Notes: a model not told the origin generated them from the letters alone. A stretch of 64,000 bases of DNA from Streptomyces sp. NRRL B-1347 (GCF_000720325.1 NZ_JOJM01000011.1:62001-126000), one strand, 5' to 3'; positions 17,636-27,215 are shown, counted from the stretch's first letter. Translations and numbers: made by a program.

Positions 17636-19597
17636 ATGACCACCTGGCTGGCATGGGGATTCTTCGCCGCCGTCACGACGGCCACCGGCACCGGCGTGGC
17701 CCTGTGGATCGCGTGCGGGCTCAGCTTCCAACTCGCCGTCGACAGCTTCGTCGTGACGGACACCACCCTGTCCCTCACCTTCGCCGCCTGCGGCGTCGCC
17801 GTGGCCTGGCGCCGCCCCCGCAACCCCATCGGCTGGCTCCTGCTCGGCGGCGGCGCGGCGCACGCCGTGACCGTCCTGGCCCTCGGCTTCCTCGCCCTCG
17901 GCCTGCGCGACGGCTGGGCCCCGGCGACGCTCCGCGTCCTGGTCACCCTCGCCCTCGCCGCCTGGCCGCTCGGCCTGCGGCTCTTCGTGCCCCTCGCGCT
18001 GCTGCTGTTCCCCACCGGGAGCCTGCCGGGCCCGCGCTGGCGCCCGGTGGCCTGGGGCACCGCCACCCTCGGCGGCCTGTTCTGGCTGTGGAGCGTCACG
18101 ACACCCGAGCCGTACGCGCTCGGCGGCCCCTCCGGGTACCTGCGGGTCCTCAGCTGGCCGCCGCTGGAGCCGTACCGGGCGCAGACCGACCTCCTGGGCA
18201 TCTTCGTGCCCATGCTCATCGACCTCGCCGCCCTGATAGTGCGCTACCGCTGGGGCGACGAACGGCTGCGCCGCCAGATGCTGTGGCTGATGCTCGCCGT
18301 GCTGTGCGCGGTGCCCTGGTGGCCGCTCGGCATGAACGCGGAGGCGCTCCAGGTCCTCATCACCGCCCAGCCGATCGCCATCGCGGTCGCGATCCTGTGC
18401 CCGCAGGTCCTGGACATCCAGTGGGTGGTGTCCCGCGCCCTGCTGTACATGACGCTGTCCCTGGGCGTGCTCGGCGTGTACACGGCCGTGGTGCTCTTCC
18501 TGGACCGGGTGCTGCGGGAGACCTTCCACATCGGCGGTGCCGCGCTGGTCGCCATCGCCGTCGCGATCGCCTTCCACCCCGTGCGCGGCGTGCTCCAGCA
18601 CGGCATCGACCGGCTCCTCTACGGCGACCGGGGCGACCCCGTGCGCGCGCTCAACCGGCTCGGCGCCCGGCTGACCGCCGAGGCCGGCCTCGACGGGCTG
18701 CTCCTCGCGGTCCGCGACGCGCTGCGGGTGCCGTACGCCGCCTTCCACCTGGAAGGGCGGGCGGTGGCGGCCTCCGGCACCCCGCCGCCCGGCTGCGCGA
18801 TGGTGCCGCTGCCCGCGCCCGGCACCAAGGAGGCCGAGCTGGTCGTGGGCACCCGCAGGGGGCAGGCCCGGCTCGACGCGGAGGACCTGCGCACCCTGCG
18901 GGTCCTGGTGGTGCCGCTGGGGGTCGCGGTGCGCGCGACCGTCCTGTCCGAGGAACTCCAGTCCTCGCGCGAGCGCCTGGTGTCGGCCCGCGAGGAGGAG
19001 CGCCGACGGCTGCGCCGCGACCTGCACGACGGGCTCGGCCCCACCCTCACCGGCCTCGCCTTCACCGCCGACGCGGTGCGCAACCTGGTCCGCTCCGACC
19101 CGGCCACGGCCGAGCTCCTCCTGGACCAGCTGCGCGGGCACGCGAGCGGCGCCATCGACGAGATCCGCCGTCTCGTCGAGGGGCTGCGCCCGCCCGCCCT
19201 GGACGAGCTGGGGCTCGTCGCCGCCCTCGCCCGGCAGGCCGAGCGGCTGAGTCACCGCGTGGGCGGCGCCCCGCTCGCCATCACCATCGACGCGCCCGGC
19301 AGGCTCCCCCAGCTGCCGGCCGCGGTCGAGGTGGCGGCGTACCGGATCGCGACCGAGGCGCTGACGAACGCCGCCCGGCACTCGCGGGCCGACCACGCCC
19401 TGGTCCGGCTGCGCGTCGACGACGCGCTGCGCATCCGGGTCACCGACAACGGCGGCCCGTCCGCCCTGCCGTGGCAGCCCGGGGTGGGCCTGTCCACGAT
19501 GGCGGAGCGGGCCGCCGAACTCGCCGGCTGGTGCCGGTGCCGCCCCGGTCCAGAGGGCGGGGAGGTGAGCGCCGTCCTCCCGTTGCGGTCCGGCTAG
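17636..19597 (+). CDS. Membrane sensor histidine kinase, NarL/DesK type
   Basis: A 653-residue sensor. Residues 1 to about 330 hold some eight to ten hydrophobic helices, followed by a GAF-like region (about 340-435, QARLDAEDLRTLRVLVVPLG). The HisKA_3 dimerisation helix has the phosphoacceptor His 464 in RRDLHDGLGPTLTG. The HATPase_c domain has Asn 578 in EALTNAARHS, then VTDNGG and GVGLSTMAERA. The ATG at 17636 has a GGGGGT upstream. The cognate regulator is very likely the NarL-type protein at 20151, but a small secreted-protein gene lies between them on the opposite strand. The signal sensed is unknown; the many membrane helices suggest a membrane-located or envelope cue. Confidence 0.92.
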   Translation: MTTWLAWGFFAAVTTATGTGVALWIACGLSFQLAVDSFVVTDTTLSLTFAACGVAVAWRRPRNPIGWLLLGGGAAHAVTVLALGFLALGLRDGWAPATLRVLVTLALAAWPLGLRLFVPLALLLFPTGSLPGPRWRPVAWGTATLGGLFWLWSVTTPEPYALGGPSGYLRVLSWPPLEPYRAQTDLLGIFVPMLIDLAALIVRYRWGDERLRRQMLWLMLAVLCAVPWWPLGMNAEALQVLITAQPIAIAVAILCPQVLDIQWVVSRALLYMTLSLGVLGVYTAVVLFLDRVLRETFHIGGAALVAIAVAIAFHPVRGVLQHGIDRLLYGDRGDPVRALNRLGARLTAEAGLDGLLLAVRDALRVPYAAFHLEGRAVAASGTPPPGCAMVPLPAPGTKEAELVVGTRRGQARLDAEDLRTLRVLVVPLGVAVRATVLSEELQSSRERLVSAREEERRRLRRDLHDGLGPTLTGLAFTADAVRNLVRSDPATAELLLDQLRGHASGAIDEIRRLVEGLRPPALDELGLVAALARQAERLSHRVGGAPLAITIDAPGRLPQLPAAVEVAAYRIATEALTNAARHSRADHALVRLRVDDALRIRVTDNGGPSALPWQPGVGLSTMAERAAELAGWCRCRPGPEGGEVSAVLPLRSG

Positions 19598-19636
19598 CAC
19601 CAGCACGGCACTGTACGACTGAGGCCCCTGATTCCG

Positions 19637-19810
19637 TCAGCCGTACAGGATCCGGGTCCACGCGTGGTGGACGTACTCACCCACGGCCACCACCCTCGTG
19701 ACGGCACCACCTCCCCCCGCCGCGGCCGCCGCTGTCGTCCCGGCGAAACCGGCGCAGAGGGCCGCCGCGGCAAGGGTCGCCACGCCAACTGCCTTGAGTG
19801 TGTCGCGCAT
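19637..19810 (-). CDS. Small secreted protein (57 residues) between a sensor kinase and its regulator
   Basis: The ATG at 19810 has a strong AAGGAG 8 nt upstream and opens a frame of 57 codons ending at 19637. The N-terminus, MRDTLKAVGVATLAAAALC, then AGFAGTTAAAAAG, is a good Sec signal peptide. The predicted mature part is only about 25 residues and ends VHHAWTRILYG. There is one Cys, within the signal core. The gene is convergent with the sensor kinase and divergent from the response regulator. A secreted ligand or accessory of the two-component system is possible (inference from position only). I do not know a characterised homologue. The small size means conservation should be tested. Confidence 0.7.
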   Translation of the reverse strand: MRDTLKAVGVATLAAAALCAGFAGTTAAAAAGGGGAVTRVVAVGEYVHHAWTRILYG

Positions 19811-20150
19811 TGCCGTTCTCCTTGTCCTTGGGGTGCGGGCTCGCGGGAACGAGCACGTGCCGGGCCGCGCACATGCAGACCGGCGGGCTCAAGGGCGGTG
19901 CCCCGCGGGGAGGTGTCCGGCGCATCGGGTGCCTCCGTTCGGGGCCTGGTCATCGGCTTTGCGGGGATTTCGTTGCCGGCCGGGCCCGATGGCACGGGCC
20001 CGGCGGTCCCCCGTTTCCAGGCTCAGCATGGCCCTCGGCCCCTCCTTCGGGTCAGGGCCCGCACTCCTCCCCCGGCCGGGAACTCCTCCCGGCCGACTCG
20101 GGTGCCCGCGCCCATGACGGAGGGTCCGCCGTCCGGAACGATGGGTAGGC
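19811..20150. other. Intergenic region between small secreted protein and response regulator
   Basis: About 340 nt carrying the divergent upstream regions of both genes. I see several G+C-rich short inverted repeats but no convincing promoter pair, RNA gene or further ORF. Confidence 0.5.
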
Positions 20151-20855
20151 ATGGCAGGACGCACCGCCGCCGTTGGGAGCCGCGCCTTGACGACGCCCGC
20201 CGATTCCAGTGAGCTCACCGTGGTCCTGGCCGACGACCACCCCGTGGTCCGCGGGGGCCTGCGGGCGCTGCTCGGATCCATCGACGGCATCAGAGTGGTC
20301 GGGGAGGCCTCCGGCGGCCGTGACGCCGTGCGCGAGACGCTGCTCCACCGGCCCCTGGTGCTCGTCATCGACCTGGAGATGCCGGACCTCGACGGGGTCA
20401 GCGCGACCCGGGAGGTGCTCGCGTCCGCGCCGGACACGGCGGTGCTCGTCCTGACCATGTTCGAGGACGACGAGTCGGTGTTCGCGGCGATGCGGGCGGG
20501 CGCCCGCGGCTACATCCTCAAGGGCGCCGCGCAGGACGAGATCGTGCGCGCCGTGCGCTGCGTGGCCGCCGGGGAGGCCATCTTCGGGCCGCGCATCGCC
20601 CGCCGCGTGGCCGAGTGGATGGCCCGGCCGCGGGACGCGGCGGCGCGCTCGCCGTTCCCCGAGCTGACGGCGCGCGAGCTGGAGGTGCTCGACCTGATCG
20701 CCGCGGGCATGGCCAACCCGGCGATCGCCCGCAGGCTCCAGCTGGCGCCGAAGACCATCAGCAACCACGTGTCGGCGATCTTTGTGAAGCTCCAGGTCGC
20801 CGACCGCGCCACGGCCATCGTGCGGGCCCGGGACGCGGGCCTCGGCCGAGCGTGA
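20151..20855 (+). CDS. NarL/FixJ family response regulator
   Basis: 234 residues from the ATG at 20151. The receiver domain starts VVLADDHPVVRGG, with the phosphoacceptor Asp 74 in VIDLEMPDLDG, the Thr switch in VLVLTMFEDD and Lys in YILKGA. The C-terminal LuxR-type HTH (about 165-225) has LTARELEVLDLIAAGMANPAIARRL. A TTG at 20187 is a credible alternative start: GGGAG lies 7 nt upstream of it and the receiver would then begin about 12 residues in, the usual distance. The partner is probably the sensor kinase at 17636. Target genes are not evident, though the divergent secreted-protein gene is a candidate. Confidence 0.92.
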   Translation: MAGRTAAVGSRALTTPADSSELTVVLADDHPVVRGGLRALLGSIDGIRVVGEASGGRDAVRETLLHRPLVLVIDLEMPDLDGVSATREVLASAPDTAVLVLTMFEDDESVFAAMRAGARGYILKGAAQDEIVRAVRCVAAGEAIFGPRIARRVAEWMARPRDAAARSPFPELTARELEVLDLIAAGMANPAIARRLQLAPKTISNHVSAIFVKLQVADRATAIVRARDAGLGRA

Positions 20856-20893
20856 AGCGAGGCTCCGCGCGCTCGTCCTCAAGTGCCCTTCGG

Positions 20894-21955
20894 TCAGCGC
20901 ACCAGTTCCCTCCCCCGTGTCGCCCGTGGCACCGTCAGCCGGTGGGCCGGGTCCCTGACCTCGCCGACCAGGAGTTCCAGGACGTCCTCCAGGGCCACCA
21001 GGCCGAGGATCCGGCCGGCGGCGTCGGCGACCTGCGCCAGGTGGGTCGCGGCGTGCCGCATCACCGACAGGGCATCGTCCAGGGGCAGTTCGGCCCGCAG
21101 CGTCGTCATCTGGTGCCAGACGTGCTGCGGCACCGCACGGTCGGTGTCCTCCAGGTCGAGGACGTCCTTGACGTGCAGATAGCCCATGAAGGCACCGCTC
21201 TCCGCGCGGACCGGGAAGCGGGAGTAGCCGGTGCGGGCGGTGAGGTCGACAACCTGGTCCGGGGTGACCGACGGGCCGACCGTGACCAGGGACGCGCTGT
21301 CGAGCAGGACGTCGGTGACCGGGCGCGAGCCCAGTTCGAGGGCGTCCTCCAGGCGCTCCTGCTCCTGCGGGTCGAGCAGCCCCGCCTGGCCCGCGTCCTC
21401 GACCAGGCGGCCCAGCTGCACGCTGGTGAAGACCGCCTCGACCTCGTCCTTGGGCTCGACCCGGAACAGCCGCAGGATCAGCCGGGCGCAGGCGCCGAGC
21501 GCGGCCGTGACCGGACGGCACAGCCGGGCGAAGGCGACCAGGCCCGGGCTGAGCCAGAGCGCGGTCCGCTCCGGCGCCGCCATCGCGAGGTTCTTCGGGA
21601 CCATCTCGCCGATGACGAGGTGCAGGAAGACGACCACCGCGAGCGCGATCACGTACCCGAGGGGGTGGACCATGCCCTCCGGGAGCCGGGCCGCCTCGAA
21701 CAGCGGCTCCAGGAGGTGCGCCACGGTCGGCTCGGCGACCGCGCCGAGCGTCAGCGAGCAGACGGTGATGCCGAACTGGGCCGCGGCCATCATCTGCGGC
21801 AGGTGCTCAAGGCCGTACAGGACCTGGCGGGCCCGGGCCGTGCCGAGCGGCTCGATCTGGCTGCGGCGCACGGAGACGAGCGCGAACTCGGCCCCCACGA
21901 AGAAGCCGTTGGCGAGCACGAGCAGGAGGGCCAGGAGGAGTTGGAGGGCGCTCAT
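20894..21955 (-). CDS. CNNM/CBS-domain membrane protein (hemolysin/CorC-type family)
   Basis: A 353-residue protein. An N-terminal CNNM (DUF21) domain of four hydrophobic segments begins MSALQLLLALLLVLANGFFVGAEFALV and contains VIGEMVPKNLAMAAPERTA. A tandem CBS pair follows (about 205-335, TGYSRFPV and VALEDVLELLVGEV). The C-terminal CorC_HlyC transporter-associated domain present in the neighbour is missing here, so this is the short member of the pair. CNNM proteins transport or regulate Mg2+ and sometimes other divalent cations. Its ATG overlaps the stop of the upstream 478-residue paralogue by 4 bp, so translation is coupled and the two probably form a heteromer. Confidence 0.9.
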   Translation of the reverse strand: MSALQLLLALLLVLANGFFVGAEFALVSVRRSQIEPLGTARARQVLYGLEHLPQMMAAAQFGITVCSLTLGAVAEPTVAHLLEPLFEAARLPEGMVHPLGYVIALAVVVFLHLVIGEMVPKNLAMAAPERTALWLSPGLVAFARLCRPVTAALGACARLILRLFRVEPKDEVEAVFTSVQLGRLVEDAGQAGLLDPQEQERLEDALELGSRPVTDVLLDSASLVTVGPSVTPDQVVDLTARTGYSRFPVRAESGAFMGYLHVKDVLDLEDTDRAVPQHVWHQMTTLRAELPLDDALSVMRHAATHLAQVADAAGRILGLVALEDVLELLVGEVRDPAHRLTVPRATRGRELVR

Positions 21956-23388
21956 CGCACCGCCTCCGCGACGGCCCTGTCCGCCGCGGAACCGTGCGCC
22001 GGGCCACCGGCGAGCCCGAAGGCCGCGGGGTCCGGGGCGGCCGCGGCGCCGTCGGCGGCCGCCGGGTCGCCGCCCGCCCGCGTGCCCGCGGTCCGTACGA
22101 GCCGCACGCGCTCGGCGCGGTAGTGCCCGACCTGGCGCACCGCGAGCCGCCAGCCCGGGAGTTCGGCCCGGTCACCGGGTGCCGGGATGCGCCCGAGCAG
22201 ATCGGCGACGAGCCCGGCCACCGTCTCGTACGGCCCCTCGGGGACGTCGAGTCCTATGCGCTGGAGCGTGTCGACGCGGCAGCCGCCGTCGGCGTCCCAG
22301 GCCGGGCGGCCGTCCTCGGGCGGAGCCGCGGCGAGCTCGGGCAGGTCCTGGCGGTCGTGCTCGTCGCGGACCTCGCCGACGAGCTCCTCGACGATGTCCT
22401 CCAGGGTGACGACTCCCGCCGTGCCACCGTACTCGTCGACGACGACGGCCATCGGCTGCTCGCTGCGCAGCCGCTCCAGGAGGGGCTGCACGGGCAGCGT
22501 CTCGGGGACGAGCAGCGGCGCCTTGGCGATGCGGCTGACGGCGGTGCGAAGGCGTGCGTGCCCCGGCACGGCGAGGGCGTCCTTGAGGTGGACCACGCCG
22601 ACGACCTCGTCGATCCGCTCGCGGTAGACCGGGAAGCGGGACAGGCCGGTGGCGCGGGTCAGATTGACCACGTCCTCGGCGGTCGCCGACGACTGCAGGG
22701 CGCTGACCTTCACGCGCGGCGTCATCACGTGCTGCGCGGTGAGCTCGCCGAGCGAGAGGGTGCGCACGAACAGATCGGCGGTGTCCTGCTCCAGGGCCCC
22801 GGCACGGGCCGAGTGCCGGGCGAGCGACACCAGTTCGCCGGGGGTGCGGGCGGAGGCCAGCTCCTCGGTGGGCTCGACGCCGAGGGCACGTACGAGCCGG
22901 TTGGCGACGGCGTTCAGGGCGGCGATCACCGGCCGGAAAAGGCGTGCGAAGGCGTGCTGCGGCCCCGCGACGAACCGGGCCACCTGGAGCGGTCTCGACA
23001 CCGCCCAGTTCTTCGGCACGAGTTCGCCGATCACCATCTGCACGGCGGACGCAAGCAGCATGCCGACGGCCACGGAGACCCCCGGAACCGCCGCGCCGGG
23101 CAGGCCCGCGGACGTGAACGGGCCCGCGAGCAGGTGCGCGAGGGCCGGTTCGGCGAGCATGCCGACGACGAGGGAGGTGAGGGTGATGCCGAGCTGCGTG
23201 CCCGACAGCTGGAAGGACAGCTCCTTCAGGGAGCTCACGACCCTGCGGGCGCGGCGGTCGCCGTCGGCCGCCGCCTTCTCGGCATCGGGTCGCTCGACGG
23301 TGACGAGGCCGAACTCGGCAGCGACGAAGAAGCCGTTGGCGAGGATCAGCAGGAAGGCCGCTCCGAGGAGCAGCAGGGGGATGGTCAT
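21952..23388 (-). CDS. CNNM/CBS/CorC_HlyC membrane protein
   Basis: A 478-residue paralogue of the adjacent protein with the full domain order: CNNM with MTIPLLLLGAAFLLILANG and LVPKNWAVSRPLQVA, CBS pair (about 200-325, ending VVDEYGGTAGVVTLEDIVEELVGEV), and the C-terminal CorC_HlyC domain (about 340-425) before an Ala-rich tail. Membrane-integral and likely concerned with Mg2+ homeostasis. The ATG at 23388 sits after a leader of about 190 nt that has no M-box or other riboswitch I can recognise; it holds an 11-bp palindrome, GGAGTCACTCC (23477-23487). Confidence 0.92.
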   Translation of the reverse strand: MTIPLLLLGAAFLLILANGFFVAAEFGLVTVERPDAEKAAADGDRRARRVVSSLKELSFQLSGTQLGITLTSLVVGMLAEPALAHLLAGPFTSAGLPGAAVPGVSVAVGMLLASAVQMVIGELVPKNWAVSRPLQVARFVAGPQHAFARLFRPVIAALNAVANRLVRALGVEPTEELASARTPGELVSLARHSARAGALEQDTADLFVRTLSLGELTAQHVMTPRVKVSALQSSATAEDVVNLTRATGLSRFPVYRERIDEVVGVVHLKDALAVPGHARLRTAVSRIAKAPLLVPETLPVQPLLERLRSEQPMAVVVDEYGGTAGVVTLEDIVEELVGEVRDEHDRQDLPELAAAPPEDGRPAWDADGGCRVDTLQRIGLDVPEGPYETVAGLVADLLGRIPAPGDRAELPGWRLAVRQVGHYRAERVRLVRTAGTRAGGDPAAADGAAAAPDPAAFGLAGGPAHGSAADRAVAEAVR

Positions 23389-23586
23389 GATGCCGCCGCC
23401 TCGCCCGGTGCGCGGGTCCCGGTATGTCGGGAGGGGGCGGCGCAGGTACTACAGGACGATCCGTCCATCGCCGGAGGGAGTCACTCCTCGGGTAGCAGGA
23501 GCCCCTGGGAGCCGCGGGCCCGGCAGGGGCGGGGCGGCACACCGGGCCGACCCCGCCACCAGGTTAATCAAGACCCCCCGCTGAGG

Positions 23587-24039
23587 TCAGCCGTGCTCGC
23601 TGCCCGAACGCGCGTCGGCCAGGGCGCGCAGCGTCCGGGCGTCGCTGATGGCCTGCTGCTTGGCGATGCCCGGCTGGATGCCGAGGGCGGGCAGGCTGGT
23701 GCCGTCGGTGAGGTTGAGGAACACCCAGGGGTCGCCGGGGCGCAGGTTGACCTGCACGATCTCGGCCCAGGCGAGACGGCGCCGGGTCGCGATGTTGACG
23801 ACGGTCACGCCGGACTCGTCGGCGACCACCTTGGGCCTGCTGAGCAGCACGAGCGCGCCGGACAGCAGTGCGCCGGTGAAGACGAAGCTGACGCGCTCGC
23901 CCGGGTTGAGGTCGGGCAGGATCACCGCGATCACCACCAGGACCGCGAAGATCGCGGCGGCGGCGGCGAGCAGCACGGCCCGGGTGCGTCCGGGCCGGAA
24001 GGTGACCGGGAGCGCGGGCGGGGCGGAGGACTCAGTCAT
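23587..24039 (-). CDS. PH-domain (bPH-type) membrane protein downstream of hisG
   Basis: A 150-residue protein. Two transmembrane helices near the N-terminus (AVLLAAAAAIFAVLVVIAVIL and FVFTGALLSGALVLL) are followed by a cytoplasmic PH-like beta-domain (KVVADESGVTVVNIATRRRLAWAEIVQVNL, then PWVFLNLTDGTSLPALG). ATG at 24039 has AGGGA upstream. A GTG at 24063 overlapping the hisG stop is an alternative and would imply coupling. The protein is common after hisG in streptomycetes by memory, but its role is unknown. No histidine-pathway motif is visible in it. Confidence 0.85.
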   Translation of the reverse strand: MTESSAPPALPVTFRPGRTRAVLLAAAAAIFAVLVVIAVILPDLNPGERVSFVFTGALLSGALVLLSRPKVVADESGVTVVNIATRRRLAWAEIVQVNLRPGDPWVFLNLTDGTSLPALGIQPGIAKQQAISDARTLRALADARSGSEHG

Positions 24040-24059
24040 GACGGTGCTTCCCTGTCCGG

Positions 24060-24908
24060 TCACAGGCGGCAGGCGTGGATCGCCGTGGTCAGGATGGCGC
24101 GCGCGCCGATGGCGTACAGGTCGTCCATCACTCGCTGGGCGTCCTTGGTGGGCACCATGGAGCGGACGGCGACCCAGCCCTCGTTGTGCAGCGGGGAGAT
24201 GGTCGGCGACTCCAGGCCCGGGGTGAGGGCCACGGCCTGCTCCAGGTGCTCGGCGCGGCAGTCGTAGTCCATCATCACGTACGTACGGGCGACCAGGACG
24301 CCCTGGAGGCGGCGCAGGAACTGCTGCACCTTGGGGTCGTCGGCCTCGGCGCCGGTGCGCCGGATGACCACGGCCTCGGACTTCATGATCGGCTCGCCGA
24401 ACACCTCGAGGCCCGCGTTGCGCAGGCTGGTGCCGGTCTCCACGACGTCCGCGATCACCTGGGCGACGCCCAGCTCGATGGCGGTCTCGACGGCGCCGTC
24501 AAGGTGGATGACGGAGGCGTCGACGCCGCTGTCGGCCAGGTGCTTGGCGACGATGCCCTCGTAGGAGGTGGCGACGGTGCGGCCCGCGAGGTCCGCGAGG
24601 CCGGTCGCGGTGCCGGGCTTGGCGGCGAAGCGGAAGGTGGAGCGGGCGAAGCCGAGCGGCAGGATCTCCTCGGCGCTGGCGCCGGAGTCGATCAGCAGGT
24701 CGCGGCCGGTGATGCCGATGTCGAGCTTGCCGGAGGAGACGTAGATGGCGATGTCGCGCGGGCGCAGGTAGAAGAACTCGACCTCGTTCTCGGGGTCGAC
24801 GATGACGAGTTCCTTGGACTCGCGGCGCTGCTGGTATCCGGCCTCATGCAGCATCGCCGACGCAGGTCCGGACAGTGAACCCTTGTTGGGGACGGCGATG
24901 CGCAGCAT
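24060..24908 (-). CDS. hisG: ATP phosphoribosyltransferase
   Basis: A 282-residue long-form HisG that condenses ATP and PRPP in the first, committed step of histidine biosynthesis. It begins MLRIAVPNKGSLSGPA, followed by DIAIYVSSGKLDIGITGRDLL. The PRPP-binding loop appears at ADVVETGTSLRNAGL, and a C-terminal ACT-like regulatory domain (about 215-282) should give histidine feedback without a separate HisZ. It lies 87 nt downstream of hisE on the same strand, in the usual actinobacterial hisE-hisG pair apart from the main his cluster. The start at 24908 agrees with the family N-terminus. Confidence 0.96.
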   Translation of the reverse strand: MLRIAVPNKGSLSGPASAMLHEAGYQQRRESKELVIVDPENEVEFFYLRPRDIAIYVSSGKLDIGITGRDLLIDSGASAEEILPLGFARSTFRFAAKPGTATGLADLAGRTVATSYEGIVAKHLADSGVDASVIHLDGAVETAIELGVAQVIADVVETGTSLRNAGLEVFGEPIMKSEAVVIRRTGAEADDPKVQQFLRRLQGVLVARTYVMMDYDCRAEHLEQAVALTPGLESPTISPLHNEGWVAVRSMVPTKDAQRVMDDLYAIGARAILTTAIHACRL

Positions 24909-24995
24909 GAGGTCGGATTCCTTTGCGTGACGGTGCGGGAACGTGGTGCGGGACGAGGGCGGCGTACGAAGTGCGCGCCGGATAGAACGTTCGTC

Positions 24996-25268
24996 CTAGA
25001 GGTGGGCGTATACGTCGCTGAGGGAGATGCCGCGGGCGACCATCATCACCTGTACGTGGTACAGGAGCTGCGAGATCTCCTCGGCGGCGGCTTCCTTGCC
25101 CTCGTACTCGGCGGCCATCCACACCTCGGCGGCCTCCTCGACGACCTTCTTGCCGATGGCATGGACGCCCTTGTCCACCAGTTCCGCGGTGCGGGAGGTG
25201 GCCGGGTCGCCGTGGGCTGCCTTGTGCTGGAGCTCGGTGAAGAGCTCCTCGAAAGTCTTCTTGGACAT
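24996..25268 (-). CDS. hisE: Phosphoribosyl-ATP pyrophosphatase
   Basis: A 90-residue MazG-like fold enzyme that removes pyrophosphate from phosphoribosyl-ATP, the second step of histidine biosynthesis. The helix pair has [17 protein letters not shown] and [17 protein letters not shown], whose acidic residues bind Mg2+. The ATG at 25268 ([10 protein letters not shown]) is chosen over an upstream start because it matches the family N-terminus. A TAGAGT at 25279-25284 (minus strand) ends 10 nt upstream, so hisE may have its own promoter with a very short leader, separate from the rib operon 82 nt upstream. Confidence 0.96.
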   Translation of the reverse strand: MSKKTFEELFTELQHKAAHGDPATSRTAELVDKGVHAIGKKVVEEAAEVWMAAEYEGKEAAAEEISQLLYHVQVMMVARGISLSDVYAHL

Positions 25269-25350
25269 GATGCCGTTCACTCTACGCGCCCTTGTCACTG
25301 CGCCGCGAAGCGGCTCCGGCGAAGGGCGGTGGCGGGCGACGGGTGGGCGC

Positions 25351-25836
25351 TCAGCGCCAGGGCTCGGAGATGGTGCGGAGCGTGGCCGCCGTCGCGACGG
25401 CGGCCGTGACCGCCTCGTGTCCCTTGTCCTCGGTGGAGCCCTCCAGGCCCGCGCGGTCCAGGGCCTGTTCGTCGGTGTCGCAGGTCAGCACGCCGAAGCC
25501 GATCGGCACGCCGGTGTCGACGGACACCTGGGTGAGGCCCTGGGTGACGCCCTGGCACACGTAGTCGAAGTGCGGGGTGCCCCCGCGGATCACGACGCCG
25601 AGGGCGACGATCGCGTCGTAGCCGCGGCCCGCGAGGACCTTGGCGACCACCGGCAGCTCGAAGCTGCCGGGGACGCGCAGCAGGGTCGGCTCGTCGATGC
25701 CGAGCTCGTGCAGCGCGCGCAGCGCGCCGTCGACGAGGCCGTCCATGACCTTCTCGTGCCACAGGGCGGCGATGACGGCGACGCGCAGGTCACCGCAGTT
25801 CTTCACGCTCAGTTCGGGGGCACCCTTGCCGCTCAC
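25351..25836 (-). CDS. ribH: 6,7-dimethyl-8-ribityllumazine synthase
   Basis: A 161-residue lumazine synthase that condenses 5-amino-6-ribitylaminouracil with 3,4-dihydroxy-2-butanone 4-phosphate and assembles as pentamers or 60-mers. Family motifs include [47 protein letters not shown] and the C-terminal NKGxEA-like DKGHEA. The start is GTG at 25836 with AGGAG upstream. It is the last gene of the rib operon, 50 nt after ribBA, and the hisE gene follows after 82 nt. Confidence 0.97.
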   Translation of the reverse strand: MSGKGAPELSVKNCGDLRVAVIAALWHEKVMDGLVDGALRALHELGIDEPTLLRVPGSFELPVVAKVLAGRGYDAIVALGVVIRGGTPHFDYVCQGVTQGLTQVSVDTGVPIGFGVLTCDTDEQALDRAGLEGSTEDKGHEAVTAAVATAATLRTISEPWR

Positions 25837-25886
25837 GCGCTTCTCCTAGGGATGAGGGATGGTGGGGTGGACGGTGTGGAACGAGG

Positions 25887-27215
25887 TCACTGATTGCCGC
25901 AGGCGGACATGTCCGTGGCGTCGAGCCAGGGCAGGTCGTGGCCCATGCGGTCGCGCTTGGTGCGCAGATAGCGCAGGTTGTGCTCGCCCGCGGTGACCGG
26001 CATGGGCTCGCGCGCGATGACCTTGAGGCCGTAGCGGGCGAGGGCCTCGGTCTTGTCGGGGTTGTTGGTGAGCAGGCGCAGGCTGCGCACGCCGAGGTCG
26101 TCGAGGATCTGGGCGCCCGCGCCGTAGTCCCGGGCGTCGGCGGGCAGGCCGAGCTCCAGGTTGGCGTCCAGGGTGTCGCTGCCGCGCTCCTGGAGCTCGT
26201 ACGCGCGCAGCTTGGACATCAGGCCGATGCCGCGGCCCTCGTGGCCGCGCAGATAGACCACGACGCCGCGCCCCGCGGCGGCGATGCGCCGCATGGACTC
26301 CTGGAGCTGGGGGCCGCAGTCGCAGCGCAGCGAGTGGAAGACGTCGCCGGTCAGGCACTCGGAGTGGACGCGCACCAGGACGTCCTCGCCGTCCTGGATG
26401 TCGCCGTGGACGAGCGCCACGTGCTCGACGCCGTCGGCGGTGGAGCGGTAGCCGTACGCGGTGAACTCGCCGAAGGCCGTGGGCAGCCGGACCTCGGCCT
26501 CGCGGCGCACGGTGGGCTCGGCGGAGCGCCGGTAGTCGATCAGGTCCTCGATGGAGATGATGGTCAGTCCGTGCTTCCGTGCGAAGGGGATCAGCTGGGG
26601 GAGGCGCAGCATGCGTCCGTCCTCACCGGCGATCTCGCAGATGGCCCCGGCCGGGCGCAGGCCCGCGAGCCGGGCCAGGTCGATGGCGGCCTCGGTGTGG
26701 CCGTTGCGGGCGAGGACGCCGCCCTCCTTGGCGCGCAGCGGGAAGATGTGGCCGGGGCGGACGAAATCGCCGGCCTTGGCCTTGCCGCCGGCGAGCATCT
26801 GCAGGGTGGTGGCGCGGTCGGCCGCGGAGATGCCGGTGGTCACGCCGTGCGCGGGGCCCGCGTCGACGGTCACGGTGAAGGCCGTGCGCATCGACTCGGT
26901 GTTCTCCGTGACCATCTGCGGCAGTTCGAGGCGGTCGAGCTCGTCGGCCTCCATGGGGGCGCAGATCAGGCCGCGGCACTCGGTCATCATGAAGGCGACG
27001 ATCTCGGGGGTCGCCTTCTCGGCGGCGACGACGAGGTCGCCCTCGTTCTCCCGGTTCTCGTCGTCGACGACCACGACGGGGCGGCCCGCGGCGATGTCCC
27101 GGACGGCCAGCTCGACGGGGTCGAGGCAGAGGTCCTCGGAGTTGTCGGTCGTGTAGTAGAAGGGGTGCACCGGCCCGGCGTCATCGGGGGCGGCGGGAGG
27201 CGTGTGGGTGGTCAT
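25887..27215 (-). CDS. ribBA: Bifunctional 3,4-dihydroxy-2-butanone 4-phosphate synthase / GTP cyclohydrolase II
   Basis: A 442-residue fusion providing both entry reactions of riboflavin synthesis. The N-terminal RibB half (about 35-235) has [16 protein letters not shown], the Mg2+-binding acidic loop. The C-terminal RibA half carries the zinc Cys set in [16 protein letters not shown] and the catalytic region [14 protein letters not shown]. The tail [11 protein letters not shown] is short. The ATG at 27215 overlaps the ribM stop by 4 bp, so translation is coupled. Regulation is through the FMN riboswitch upstream of ribD. Confidence 0.97.
   Translation of the reverse strand: MTTHTPPAAPDDAGPVHPFYYTTDNSEDLCLDPVELAVRDIAAGRPVVVVDDENRENEGDLVVAAEKATPEIVAFMMTECRGLICAPMEADELDRLELPQMVTENTESMRTAFTVTVDAGPAHGVTTGISAADRATTLQMLAGGKAKAGDFVRPGHIFPLRAKEGGVLARNGHTEAAIDLARLAGLRPAGAICEIAGEDGRMLRLPQLIPFARKHGLTIISIEDLIDYRRSAEPTVRREAEVRLPTAFGEFTAYGYRSTADGVEHVALVHGDIQDGEDVLVRVHSECLTGDVFHSLRCDCGPQLQESMRRIAAAGRGVVVYLRGHEGRGIGLMSKLRAYELQERGSDTLDANLELGLPADARDYGAGAQILDDLGVRSLRLLTNNPDKTEALARYGLKVIAREPMPVTAGEHNLRYLRTKRDRMGHDLPWLDATDMSACGNQ

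Noticed and set aside
23389..23586. Mg2+ (M-box) or Mn2+ riboswitch upstream of the CNNM/CBS genes
   Set aside because: The leader has the right length and context, but I cannot find the conserved M-box or yybP-ykoY sequence segments on the minus strand.
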